Shown here: positions 34,101-45,780 of the stretch, one piece after another
Numbering within the stretch: position 1 is the first letter of the stretch
Layout: each line of letters starts with the position of its first letter
Assembly (NCBI GenBank): GCA_000711775.1
Contig: ARYC01000233.1
Location: 1 to 64,000, forward strand
Reading direction: 5' to 3'
Source of the DNA: Oxytricha trifallax
Lineage: Eukaryota; Ciliophora; Spirotrichea; Sporadotrichida; Oxytrichidae
DNA length: 64,000 bases
Translations under genes and position numbers: made by a program
Notes under the pieces: model-generated
What the model was told of the DNA's origin: nothing
The model's database searches: none
Seen by the model: only the letters and a program-made list of their open reading frames with translations

Positions 34101-37018
34101 TGTCTTGAAGTTTCCCACATCTAAACAAATGTTTTTAATGATATTAGAGTCAAAGTGGGAAATTACATCTGAAACATGATCAATTTTCAAAGCTTCGTAC
34201 ACAACTAATGTAAATTCTTAAATTGTAGGACCTAAAGATCTTAAGACTACTTCATAAGGTTCGTATGTTCCTTTTAAGAATCTGTCAAACTTCAAAGATC
34301 TCATCTTAGAACATTTAAACTCATAAACTTAATTGCATTACAAATCTTATGGTGATTTTATCATAGTTCAATTTTTTATCAGATTTATCAATTTTTAAAC
34401 TGATATGTGTATTTTAAGATATGCTTTTTATTTATTTAGAATTTTATGAGGAACTGTTCAATTTATTAACAAAAGATATAATTTTAAATCAAAAATATAT
34501 ATACACTTGTTACATACTAGAAATATCTCTAATTTATAGTTGCTTTAAACTATCTTATAAATAACTATAATGAAATTGATTTTATAACACATCCTAAAAA
34601 TGTCATTCTCTCAAATTTGCAAAATGTATAAAATGCTTTTTAGACCCTTAATTTTTAAATTAATCTTTAAATGATTCTATCGAACATTTTAATTAAAGTA
34701 TTATTTGAATGGAATTTAGGTTTTAATTATCTCAATGGAAGTAAAATGTTTGCATTTTTAGTTGTTATATTAATATTAATACAATTAATATTTTCTTGAA
34801 TATACATTTGATTTATTAAATTAATTATATTACTTGTGCTATCATTATCTAAATTTATAAAAAAAAAACAAGTTTAATTGAAATTTATATATAAGAAGTG
34901 TTTTTAGTCGTAAAAGTAAATACAATATTAGTTATTTCATCTTAAATTTACACAACTTTAAAAAGAAATGCGCAAATTCAATAAAATTAATATCTCCTCT
35001 ATGACTAAGATTATCAATATTAAATCAAGAAAAATTCTACTAAGAGTATACTTTTAAATATTTTTTGAAATTGACTATAAAGTGAAGCAATATTGTTTAA
35101 TTTATTTTAGACAGCTCAAATTATCACTCATTTTTATTTAGTATTTATATATTTTCTTTTCGTTTTTAAGTTAAATAGATTCCAATAAAATTAAAGTAAC
35201 TTTATTTCAATAAATAAATGCCGTTAAATTTATTGTTATATTCAATTCTACCAACTCCAAAGATTTAAGATTTTCTTACTAACCTAGAGCTTCTAAGAGA
35301 ATTACAAGAGTTGCCTCGCTAATCTAAATGTTATTTAACTCAAAATGCTAAAGATTCTTAGATTAAAGAAGTTAGTTCTTAGTTTAGAATTTAGAAAACT
35401 TTCCTCCTGAGATTTGAAGACTTGTTCCATTAAACCCTTAAAGAAGAGTTTCAATTGCGTTTTAATTAATTATATTATCGTACAAGTCGTTTGATAAATT
35501 ATTCCTGAAGTTAAGCGTTCCCAGATCTTTGGAGAGCAATTCATTCAAAACTTAATGCTAAGCTTATTAATATTAAAGAAGATCTTTTTTTGCTTCTCTT
35601 TACTTTTGATTCATGTTATCAAAAGCATTGATTAATTCAAATTAAGTAAAAGATGAGTGGCTTCTCACAAAAGCAGTGAAATAATAGAAACTATACTCAT
35701 TTAGATTTAAAATTAATTAATTTACTATTTTTTTAAATAATTAGATGAGTATTTAATATTGTTGAAAAAGAAAGTTCCTGCAATTTTATAATTATAATAT
35801 AATAAAATATTTCTTTTCTCTTAATAACCTAAATCTTTGAAGCTTGACTTCTCTTCTCTTCAATCCCATCCAAAGCTTTTCTCCAATCTCATAATTTGAA
35901 GTCATGTTCTTCAAAGTCAATTTTTTAATATGAGAATTATATTATAACGCGTTTCCCCATACCTCATCTATCTCTTTTATAAAAAAGATTAAGTGATCCA
36001 ATTTTAAATTCTGTAAGTGATCATTGGTTTATATGAATCTTGCAATTTTCTCGTGAATCACTTAATATGCAAGTTTAAAACTTTCTTTAAAAATCAGAGT
36101 CAGATTTTTAACACTTTTTGGGATGAAATTTTAAAAGTCGTTTTCGATGTATATTTGTTGGTCAATAGAAACAGTCAAAATTAATGAAATCAAGCATCTG
36201 TGTAACTAACTCAAATTAAAGAACAAATATATTAATTTTAACAATTAAAAATAATCTTTGATGAATAGATTTTCAGTATTAAGTATAAGTTGATTAAAAC
36301 TCCATATTAATATTGGGGTAGAATTTATTTAAAAATATCTCCCAATTTAAAAATTAAATTTGAACATATAACTCAAATTTGAATGAAATAAAAGTAGACC
36401 CTCTGCATTAGTTCTAATCTTCTGTACTCCCATCGAGTTAATTAAAAAATCCTGATAGTTTCTATTGTAAAAAAATAATAATGATTCTCCTATGGAATAT
36501 GTGACTGTCGAACATCAGAGAAACAAAGAAGCAATTTGACTTAGGATTCCTATCCATCAATTCAATGATTGCATGAACATCAGATCTAGCTTTGAGATAA
36601 AGCTTTCTTGGCTATGGAAAAATTACTATGTCTGTGAGAATATTTCGAAAATTATTAACATCCATATCCAAAGTCATCGGATGCCTAGCAGGAACAAATA
36701 ATTTTAATTACTAAATAATTTATAACATATGTGATCGTGGAAAACTCTGTAGATTACTTAATGTGCTTTTTGTAGAACTAATTCCCTTGTTTATATATCA
36801 TTGAAACAATAGCCTTGCATTTCTTTTTAGAACCTAAATATTACAATATTGTCAAGAAGCAACCTATGCTAGGCAATCCTGATTATTTTTAAAATATTTA
36901 AGCAACATATTATAAGGAAAATTACTTGTAATACTAAATTATGTATATATATATATATATAGTAAAATATATATGATTCTTTCAAGAAATTCTTCTAATC
37001 TGATTAAGATTCAACCAT
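28129..37018 (-). CDS. LRR family gene, copy B (segmented; TBE-B in one spacer)
   Basis: From ATG 37018 (MVESQSDQKNFLKES) to TGA 28129 (GRSFLF). Segments from the 5' end: 36973-37018, 36724-36884, 36509-36696, 36371-36460, 35824-36217, 35611-35711, 35241-35570, 34721-34772, 34007-34318, 33405-33735, 28881-29035, 28781-28835, 28129-28311. Segment 7 reads as classic LRR (LQHFELNNIQISEATLVILL, then NLKSLELVEL). Segment 9 includes LDHLIFFIKEIDEVW and HIKKLTLKNM. Segment 5 gives NLKKLSLHVGYI. Joined, it would encode roughly 600-650 residues. TBE-B lies in the spacer between the segments ending 29035 and starting 33405. The family resembles LRR proteins common in ciliates; its role is unknown. Confidence 0.75.
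28320..28735. mobile_element. Possible old inverted-repeat element in an IES of copy B
   Basis: GGGGAGAGAGTTTCCTGCCC on the left and GGTAGGAAACTTCCTCCC on the right are imperfect inverted repeats about 400 bp apart. Weaker versions occur in copies C (39001 and 39335) and E (59350 and 59735), one spacer further on. There is no coding capacity. It may be a decayed transposon or an IES core. Confidence 0.4.
29351..30415 (+). pseudogene. TBE-B transposase, one in-frame TGA
   Basis: Frame from ATG 29351 (MINKNQGNLGSIYDEQYL) to TGA 30413 is continuous except for TGA at 29561-29563, where TBE-C has a TAG glutamine codon. A single TAA/TAG-to-TGA change therefore explains the break. D34E motifs: HADEAVFTF, LFVDNLSVHK, SPQFKGIEFY. 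The conserved Trp after FY, and Asn in QFNG, are changed (TGG to TAG, and N to K), which also suggests relaxed selection. From the ATG at 29768 a 62-residue block reads in the standard code. Confidence 0.85.
30420..31195 (-). pseudogene. TBE-B '22-kDa' gene, frameshifted after second intron
   Basis: It starts MESISTAMKRVEAQEM at 31195. The 36-nt intron (31060-31095, GTAAGT...ATATAG) joins LTQH to VGLFVPTMEG. The 26-nt intron (30641-30666, GTAAGC...TTTGTAG) joins KHPFLS to RKPGTYS. A net 4-base loss compared with TBE-A follows near 30615-30630 and brings a TGA, so the basic C-terminal part is out of frame. The conserved blocks NYPEISVTNLYEDAM and VYLPTRKQLSN are present. Confidence 0.75.
31196..31760. 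promoter_or_regulatory. Divergent spacer of TBE-B with TAATTRGTACC/T iterons
   Basis: Same layout and repeat words as in TBE-A (for example TTAATTAGTACTGGTACTAAT and CCTAATTGGTACCAGTACC, broken up by AT-rich DNA). It is the likely shared control region of the two flanking genes. Confidence 0.5.
31761..33205 (+). pseudogene. TBE-B zinc-finger/kinase gene, frameshifted
   Basis: The start ATG 31761 gives MAVNLNRRAVLLGAG. The C2H2 fingers are CEDCSNHFSTEQILKRH and CATCMKSYTHSAKVKRR; in the second, the first zinc-binding His is changed to Arg. The kinase-like part has HAYKVCPF, HRDLKPENLMLN, VIDFNRAL and GTPGYFP. A one-base loss near 32670 (GAAATACTTTGAG against GAAATGACTCTAAG in TBE-A) and another near 32735 break the frame. 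Otherwise it is collinear with TBE-A and TBE-C. Confidence 0.8.
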
Positions 37019-38690
37019 ATTTATTTACTTAAATATTAAATTATCGTATCTTTTAGATCTATTAAATATTATTTTACACGAAAAAAATATAGAATTAAAT
37101 AATAGAATGATTATTTGTTAGATTGAACAATCTAAATAATGTTAAAAAACATAAAGAAAATTAATTACTTGAAATTACTTTAAATATCGATAATGAAATT
37201 TTTAAATTAAAGAAATATTTAAGAAATAAATTTAACGTAATATATTTATTATCACTTAATTTAACATTAAAATGGTATAATATGTAATTTTAAAAGCAGA
37301 TACTGAGGGTTTTACTTTGTTAAACGCTTCAATGATCAGTAAGTATGATTTCAAAACAAAAAGTCATTTAATCAAATATTAATAGCTCTTTCCATCTAAT
37401 TTAAATGTTTTTGAGAAATTTTTTGGTGATAATCTACAAAATATAGAAAGTGAATGCGAAGAAATATGAAAAACCTCTGCTGTTCTAAATTATGGGAAAA
37501 TATTTAGACTAATCATATTAATTCAGATTAAAGCCAAACTTTTTTTTTCTTGGCTGAATAGTAACTGATTTGGAGAAAAATAAATTAAAAAGTAAATTAA
37601 CCAGTATATTAAATAATACTACATTAATAACTAAAGTATTCACGCTATTTGCGCTAATTAATTTCTCATTTTTTTTTTATTTGAGTAATTTAATTTACGA
37701 ATATAAAATAATGACCATTACATTGTATTTCATAATTTATTTTTCCTATTGGTTTGTATTTTATCAATATTCGTCTACTAATCATGATACAATAAATTTA
37801 AATAATTTAATGACCTTCTTTAATAAATAAGCCTCGTGAAAAACTTTTACTAGAAATTTAAAATTTTTAATATTTCTTCAAAATTTAAAATGAATATCTT
37901 ATTCAATAAATTAAGAACCTAAATTTTTTGGTTTTAATTTTTGTTCTTGGTAAATGATTATTTTGTTTTAAATTCATTGATTGTTATTATAATTAAAAAT
38001 GTAAATCTTATATATGCCTAAATATTAAATTTATAATTTTAAAATCAGTATGTTCAATGGATTAAAATTTTCTACTATTTGAAAAAATTATTATAATTTA
38101 AATAGTAATTATTAATATTTAGTTTAAATGTTAAAATATAAATAATAATAAATCCAAAATGAAAATTTGCATTTATATATTATTTAGTTTATTTTTTTAA
38201 TTATTAAATATTCACCAAAAAATTAATAATAAATCTTGTTACTTATAACTTAATTCAAACCGATAAATCGGGTCATTATTTTATTTAGATTTATTCATAA
38301 TTTTTTATACTATGCTTCAATCTAAATAGTCATTGATTGTAAAAATAACGGAATTCTTTATACCTAAGTATATAATATAAATTTAAATTAAAAATACTTA
38401 GTCTTTTTTTATATTACACTAAAATATTAACTTCAGTTTATTATTTTATATTTCAAAGATAAATCTTTGAAATATAATAGTCAAATAACAAACTAAATAT
38501 AATTGTGAAATAAAAAGGTATATTAATATGTTTAAAAATCAAGTAAAATGTTTAACACGAATCAAATAAAAATAATATAAAGCCTTTAATGTAGGCTTAA
38601 TTTATCATATCTAACTAGAGTCGGAATTTCTTTGAATATTTTTTTTCTATTTAAAGTATTTAAAAGTGATCAAAGCGTTTTTGAATGAGA
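37019..38690. other. AT-rich spacer between LRR copies B and C
   Basis: No supported gene. A plus-strand open frame at 37570-37830 would give a hydrophobic 86-residue protein, but it lacks an ATG start and lies in T-rich DNA. The right part (37850-38690) is clearly related to 58200-59046, ahead of copy E. Confidence 0.5.
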
Positions 38691-41600
38691 TCAAAATAAA
38701 AAGGATCTACATATTTCTGGTCTACATGATTTATATATTGGGACTTAGGACATCCTTATAAGATTAGACTTAACTTAGTTCTAATCAAGAGCTTTGTAGT
38801 AACTATCGAAGAATTGCTTGTCAACCATATCTTCGGGTAGGTCCAGAAATTTCAATTTAATACAAGAAGTTAATAATAAATATTTACATTTTAAAATATA
38901 TGAAGCTATTCCTAAGCTGAAAGTATCAAATAATTTCTAATCTTATTTTTAATAAATACTCTTTTCTTGATTCATTAAAGAATCTTATAATAAATAGGAT
39001 TGGGAAGTTCCCTTAATTGTACACTTAAATTTTCTTTATTTGTCAAAAGTTATTGAAGACTTCCTATACTATGCTCTATAATTTTGTTATAAATAATTTT
39101 CAAAGATTATAATTATTGATTATCACAATAAATACTAGAAACTATAAAGATTCAATGTATTTTTATCTATAATTATGAAATTTTAAGTAAAATATTCAAA
39201 TTTTTAATAGTAACTGAGAGTCAATAGATTTTTTTAAATGTTAAAGATTGCATATCCTTTGTATGAGAAGTTACATTTTATTTGGTGGCATAAATTATCC
39301 CTCATTTTAGTAAATAACATTTGAGTCAGGAAATTCCTCTCCAAGATAAATATTTATTTAATATTGATCACTTGAAATTGCTGTAATTGTATTCTTTAAA
39401 TATGTTTCAGGAATGATTCCCGAGTAATTTGTTTTCAAAGTTAGTTCTTTTAATTAAGCTCCAAATTTTAATAAACCTCTTCCAATTGCATCAAGAAGTT
39501 CTTTGTCAATATAATTTAAATAATGTAATAAATACTATTTTAATAAATACCCTGTTAACTACAATTAAAGATATAATGAGTTCTGAATAATTAGATCTAA
39601 ACTTATTCTTTAACATCCAAATAATTTTATTCCTATTGTATTATGTTTATTTACAAGTTTGTTTGATATAAGCTAATACAAGTGAGTGTTATTAATAAAT
39701 AAGGCATTAAGAATTTCCTTACAAAATAAAATTCAAATATTCTCAAAGAAGTCAAAAGCATCTGTGTAATAAATCAGAAGGATGTTTGTAGTTCATAGAA
39801 AAAATTGATCATCAAATTATATTTCAAAGAATACCAACTACGTTTGATAGTGGAATGTTTGGTCAAATATTCTCAATGAAATATTAAGTAATATAATAGG
39901 AATTTAAAATTAAAAAAATGCTGAAAGTATTGTAAGAATACATTTGATTTGTTAAATTAATTAAATATTAAAATCATGGGAGTAAATCCATAATGTCCTA
40001 AAAATTTAAATCCAAATCGATTATAAATAGATTCTCCAATTTTTTTTTGGACTTTATTATTTATTAGCTAAATTACTGAATCATTTCAAAAAGCGAAATT
40101 AATGAGCTAAGTCCCAAAACAATTGTTGAGGTTTTATCTAGCTTTTGAGGAGAGATAAAACCATTATTGTAGAAATACATTTGAATTTGGAAAATTAATT
40201 AAAATTAAATTAATAATAAATCAAAATCGTGGCAGTTAAAGTTGGCCAATTTAAACGATATAGGGCTCATTCGATTGAGAATTCAAAATTAGCTGGATTT
40301 TATCATTGGCGGTATTATTTTATCGCATCCCTGGAAGGAGATAACTCGAATTTAATTAAACGACTTTAAATTCATTAAATTATACCCTCATATTAAATTC
40401 GAGTTATCTCCTTCCAGGGATGCGATAAAATAATACCGCCAATGATAAAGTCCAGCTAATTTTGAATTCTCAATCGAATGAGCCCTATATCGTTTAAATT
40501 GACCAACTTTAACTGCCACGATTTTGATTTATTATCAATTTAATTTTAATTAATTTTCCAAATTCAAATGTATTTCTACAATAATTTTTTTGTAATGAAA
40601 AATAATCTGATTTGTTATTAAAGAGTTTAAATATTTTCATATGATTATTATATGTAACAAGTAACTTAATTTATTAACTAAAATTTAACCAACATGTAGG
40701 CTGATCTTTTTCAAGTTTGTGTATTACTTTAGTATTTCTAGACATGATATAGTACTTGCCAAATAATCCTAATTTTTTACTATTTTGGAAATTCTCACAT
40801 CTAAACTGATGCTTTTAATGATTTTAGAGTTAAAATGAGAAATTATATCAGAAACATGGTCAATATTCATAACTTCATGCACAACTAAAGTAAATTGTTA
40901 AATTTTAGGCCCTAAATATCTTAAGACAGCATCATAAGGTTCGTATGTTCCTTTTAAGAATCTGTCAAACTTTAATGATCTCAACTAAGAACATTTATTA
41001 TCCAAAATATAAATACATCATAAATAAAAATTAATTCTTTTAAATAGATTTATTAATTTTGAATTTACAAGGAATTAAATTTTAAACCTGTTTCGATTAG
41101 TGCTAATTACACAATTTTATTTGGGTCTTTTTTTATGACTAATAATTTTATAAAAACGTAACTGATATTACTATTCATTCTAAAATATAATATGCATGAA
41201 GAACTGTCATTATAAGTATTTTTAATATAAAATTAACTTTAAATTTTCCTAATATATTTTTTATGTTTCATAAAATTATCTCAACAATAAATCCTAATAT
41301 ATAATTTATAAAAATTTTACTAAATAAAAACTATTAGCCTCAAATTTGAAAATATTATCTTTAATTTTCTTTTTGAACATTTTAATAAAAATTTAGGTTT
41401 AAATTATCTTAATGGAAGTAAAATATTTGCATTCTTAGTTGTTATATTTTATATGAAATAAATAAAAATTGTTATTTTCATTATTATTATATATATGATT
41501 TAGATTTAAACAAATAAATGACAAGTATATTTAGCAAGAATATAAATAATATTTGCTCATTTGATTGTAAATTAAAAATAAACAATATTAATTCTTAACA

Positions 41601-44600
41601 GTACAATTATATAAATTGTCACTATTTACTAAATTTAAAGAAATTCATTTATTCAATGATAATCCTCTTTGTTTATATTAGGATTTAATAAAAAATTCAT
41701 TATTTTTTATATATTCATTAATACTAAGAGTGTAACCCAAATATTTAGAATTTCAATTAAACAAAGAATTATTCATAATTATAGAACTCCCAGTAAATTA
41801 AATTAAAAATAATTATATATCCCTTAATCTCAAAATAGTCCTATTTATTGAATAAAATTTACTTTAATTTTTTAGGCATATTCAATTGAACAAACTCCAA
41901 AGATTTGAGTATTTCTTATTAACCAAGAGCATGTAGAAGGATTACAAGTGCTGCCTCACCAATCTAGGTGTTTTTAAATTTGAAATGCTAGAGATTATTA
42001 GATTAAAAAAGTTAATTTTTAGTTTAAATTTTGGACAGTGTTCCCCCAGAGATTTGAAGCTTTATTCCATTAAAACCAAGAAGAATAGTTTGAATAGTAT
42101 CTTAATTAAATGTGCTTTTGTAAAAAGTATTTGATACATCATCTTAATATTTAAGACTTTCTATCTCCATTTAGAGTAGTTCATTCAAAACTTAATGTTA
42201 AGCTTATTAATTATAATCATAATATTTTTTGAATAAAGCGTTAATTAATATTTAGAAATATACAATCAAGTAAGCTTAAATAATAGAAAATTAGCACTAA
42301 AATATATGAAATAGGTTAAAGACCTATAGTGAGGTCTTGAGGTATTGCTCTACTCCTTAATTTATCTAAGACAAAATGTTGGAAATCTACAAGACTGTAT
42401 ACATAATTACTGGAGTTTTTCAATACCATTTTTGAAAATAATTTTTCTTTAAACAGCTGCAACCAATGGATGGCAAATGAGCCTAACCCATTATAACTGA
42501 ATCTCTCCCTAAATAATTTCAACTCAGAATCATATGTCTTTAAATGTTAGATAATCATAATGGTTATCCCAACTAAAGTAGGACTCTGCTTCCTATTAAT
42601 AAGTAACCATAGCACCACCTCATTGCCTCTAAGTTCTCAAGGGTCTATACAGAGCTTAAATATAAGTAATTAAAAAGTCAACAATTATTCTGCATACTCC
42701 AATGTTAAAGTTAGCCTTAAGTTTACTGTAAGTTATTATACAATTTTATTGCATATTTCGAAATTAAACAGTATGAAAGCTCAATACTTTACTAAGACAT
42801 AGTCATTAGATAAAATTGAAAGTGATGACTTAATATAGTGAGAAATTACTCAAATTCTTGTAGAAAAGTGAGATTTTACTCAAATCTTAGCTTTTACAAT
42901 TTAGATGAAATAGTATAACACTAGTATATTTTCATTTGCTTTACCAAATTTGATTTAGACTTTTCAAAATTAAATTCTGATCAATACAATTGGTGACATA
43001 AATTCATGAATTTCAATAAGAGATTCATGAATATCCTCAGGATTCAAAACAACAAATCAGAAATATTGTTCAAATATGTAAGTTGATTTCTAAATATAAA
43101 ATATTTTACAAAGATTATAGGGAGACTATGTCAGATTTCATGACCTTAGGGAACTCAAGTATAAATTCAGGTCAAAGAAGGATTTGATGATCTTCATCAG
43201 ATTTAATAGCAAACTTTAGCAGTTATAACAATTATAGAGGATTACTATCTCTCAACAGATCAGCAAACGACGATGGGATTCTTAAAGGATTTTCTTGCTG
43301 GCTAATAGATCCACTTAAAAGGGCAGACGTGTGGAAATTCATAGTGTCTTCCTCTGGAGAGCTCTCAGACTAATGGTACAGCAATTCTTAGGTAAGCATG
43401 GATGCAAGGAGGTCGATTAAGTCATGTTGTCTAAGATTATCAAGACTGCTAAAATACATTGACGATGGGGCTTCTATACTACACATTGTTTTGGAAAGTT
43501 CATTATCGCTAAAAAAAGGCTATGTCAAAGATTTCGTGGCCATTCATAGGGCTGAGAATGTGGTGATAGCTCCTAGTAGAGAGCATTTGAGAAAGCCAGA
43601 CGAAATTTATAGTTTTGTGTAAAATATATGCCCAGATAAGCTGAACTTTGAAGACTATGGCATGGACCACAAATTTCTACCAGTGTGGACCTCTAATTGA
43701 AATGAGCTAACTCAGTTTAATAATTGCTCATATTTGAAATTAAATAAATGCATCCTTTTGTATATAATTTCTGCATTACTTTTATTTTTGTGAAAATTTT
43801 TCATGAATGATACGACTTCTATTCTTAACTATTCCTAAGATTCATTTATTTAAAGGCATTGTTTAATTCAAAATAAGTAAAAATAGAGTTACTTCTGACA
43901 AAAGCAGCGAAGTAATAAAAATTATACTCATTTAGATTTATAAATAAAGGACTCTATAATTTAATAAGCATTTATTTTATTTTTTAATTAGATGAGTATT
44001 TATTATTGCAAAAAGACATGTTAATAAACTACAATTTTTTATAATTCAAATTTGATTTAAAAATTATTTTCTTTTAATAGCCTAAATCTTTAAAGCTTAG
44101 CTTATCTATTTTATAATCCCATCCACATTTTTTCTCCAATTTTATATGCTGAACTCATATTTTTCAAAGTTAACTATTTAATGTTAGAATTATAACTTAA
44201 TGCAGCTCCCCAAAACTAATCTATTTCGATTGATTAAATAAATAAGCTATCCAATTTTAAGTTTTGAATATGATCATTAGTTTAAATATATAATGCAATT
44301 TTCTCATGAACTATTTAATGTAAAAGTTTATGAAAAATCAGAGTCAGATTTTTAACACTTTTTGGAATGAAATCTTTAAGGTCATTTTCGATATAGAATT
44401 GTTCAACAATAGAAACTGTCAAAGTCAAGGAAATTAAGTATTTATGCAACTAACTCAAATTAAATAACTTATAAAATAATTTTACCAAAAGTTTTTTTAA
44501 AAAAAAAATATTTTGATTAATAGATTTACAATATTGAACTATAAAAATGAAATTTTTATATTAAAATTATTGCAAATGAACTGAAAATTTAATTATTTTT

Positions 44601-45780
44601 TTAATAAAATTATTTTCTCATCAAATTTGATTGAAATAAGTGTAGGCCTTTTCCATTTGTTTTTATTTTTTATACTCCATTTGAATTAGCTGAGAAATCC
44701 TAATAGCTTCTCTATAGTAAAATAGATAAAAATATTTTTTTGGTAGAAATTAACAGCGAGGTGGTGAAAGAATCCTCAGTGCTTTCACAATTGAGGCTTC
44801 TATTAAAACCACCCAAATTATTATATGTTAAATATATAGGGTATATATTAAGCATATATTCAAATTTGAAAGAAAAATTATCGATTTTATAGTTAATTTC
44901 CTTCGATAATATTTATAACTTTACTTAATTTTTATGTATGGACTAGTATTATGGAGTAAATTAATTAAATGATTGATAAATTATTCAGAAATTAGAAATT
45001 TCATTTACAAGAGTAAATAAATAAAGTGCTACAATGTATTGCTAGATGTTTAACATTTCAATCTTGACTCTTGAAAATATTCAAGGTTATTAATTAATAG
45101 TTAATTATTTTGATTATAAACAGGGAACTTAAATCATAAAACAGTCAATCTTGGAAATAGATAATCATTGCTAAATCAAAAGTCAGAAATCATCTAAGAT
45201 TAATCTTTAAATTTTCAAATAAAACAGTGATATTTAAGATTAACTGAAATTAATCATTAAATACTAATTCTCTTTTGAAATGTTTAGCTACCAAATTGTA
45301 GAGAAACAAAAAAGCAATTTGTCTTTGGATTTCTACCAACTAAATCTATGATTGCCTAAATATCATATCTAACTTTAAGAAATAGTTTTCATGGCTAAGG
45401 AAAAATTATCATGTCTCTAAGAATAAATGAAAGATTATTATCATCTATATCTAGAGTCTTAGGATACTTTTTAGGAACAATTAATTTGAATTATAAATAA
45501 TTTTAAACATATATGATTGTGGAAAACTCTGTAGATTATTTAATGTGCTTTTTGTAGAACTAATTCCCTTGCTTAAATATCATTGAAATAATAGCCTTGC
45601 ATTTCTTTCTAGAGCCAATATATTGCAGTACTGTAAGGAAGCAACCTATGCTTGGTAGTCCTGATTCTCTTTTATATTTTATATATATTGTTTTTATTGT
45701 TATTTGAAAAGATTTACATAACAATAATACATTTTTTTATCTCTTAAGAAATTCTTCAAAAATATCTAAGATTCTACCAT
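38691..45780 (-). CDS. LRR family gene, copy C (segmented; hosts a nested gene)
   Basis: ATG 45780 (MVES-like) to TGA 38691. Segments from the 5' end: 45736-45780, 45508-45665, 45290-45482, 44618-44722, 44077-44463, 43850-43942, 41878-42213, 41395-41450, 40686-41003, a diverged segment 39700-40120, 39361-39518, 38902-38938, 38691-38873. It groups with copy E rather than A/B/D in segments 1, 4 and 7. The first pointer pair is eroded. The spacer between the segments ending 43850 and starting 42213 is 1.6 kb instead of the usual 40-60 bp and contains an MT-A70-like gene. A foldback element lies at 40167-40581. Confidence 0.7.
40167..40581. mobile_element. Foldback element family 1, copy 3 (415 bp)
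   Basis: The ends are TTGTAGAAATACATTTG and its complement, with nearly perfect arms. TA is present on both sides (40165-40166, 40582-40583). The inner arms carry GCGGTATTATTTTATCGCATC and CCTGGAAGGAGATAACTCG. Copy E has the same element at the equivalent place, so the insertion predates the C/E duplication. Confidence 0.85.
42316..42660 (-). CDS. Coding-like fragment of unknown identity
   Basis: Minus-strand frame open from about 42660 to beyond 42316, with protein-like composition (VVLWLLINRKQSPTLVGI, FSYNGLGSFAIHWLQLF, KNSSNYVYSLVDFQHFVLDK). A TGA lies just upstream (near 42650). The L-K-[NG]-[GS]-x-x-SxA-x-x-x-LQ flavour faintly recalls poly(A)-polymerase/nucleotidyltransferase domains, but this is too weak for a call. 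It is next to, and on the opposite strand from, the MT-A70-like gene, inside the same enlarged spacer. Confidence 0.4.
43006..43700 (+). pseudogene. MT-A70 methyltransferase-like gene nested inside LRR copy C
   Basis: Plus strand, opposite to the host gene. The ATG 43006 opens MNFNKRFMNILRIQNN. A 43-nt intron (43078-43120, GTAAGT...TTATAG) joins FKY to GDYVRFHDLRELKYKF. The frame then runs through SVFLWRALRLM to a TGA at 43460, while an overlapping frame (43398-43700) continues with GASILHIVLESSLSLKKGY and SREHLRKPDEIYSFV. The order FLW ... hydrophobic core ... LxHxxExxLxxxKG ... KPDEIY matches the C-terminal half of MT-A70 (METTL3/METTL14/MTA) proteins. A one-base shift near 43440 is needed to join the parts. 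The catalytic DPPW is not seen; its expected place reads DLMIFIRFNS, as in a non-catalytic partner or a decayed copy. Confidence 0.55.

Noticed and set aside
36949..36962. Short (TA)n run
   Set aside because: A simple AT microsatellite in AT-rich spacer DNA; similar runs occur near 52890 and 58566.
28129..37018. Scrambled gene (segments out of order or inverted)
   Set aside because: All recognised segments of each LRR copy are on the minus strand in linear order, so these are interrupted but not scrambled loci as far as can be seen.
37570..37830. 86-residue membrane-protein-like open frame
   Set aside because: No ATG start, T-rich composition that gives hydrophobic codons by chance, and no counterpart ahead of copy E in the related spacer.
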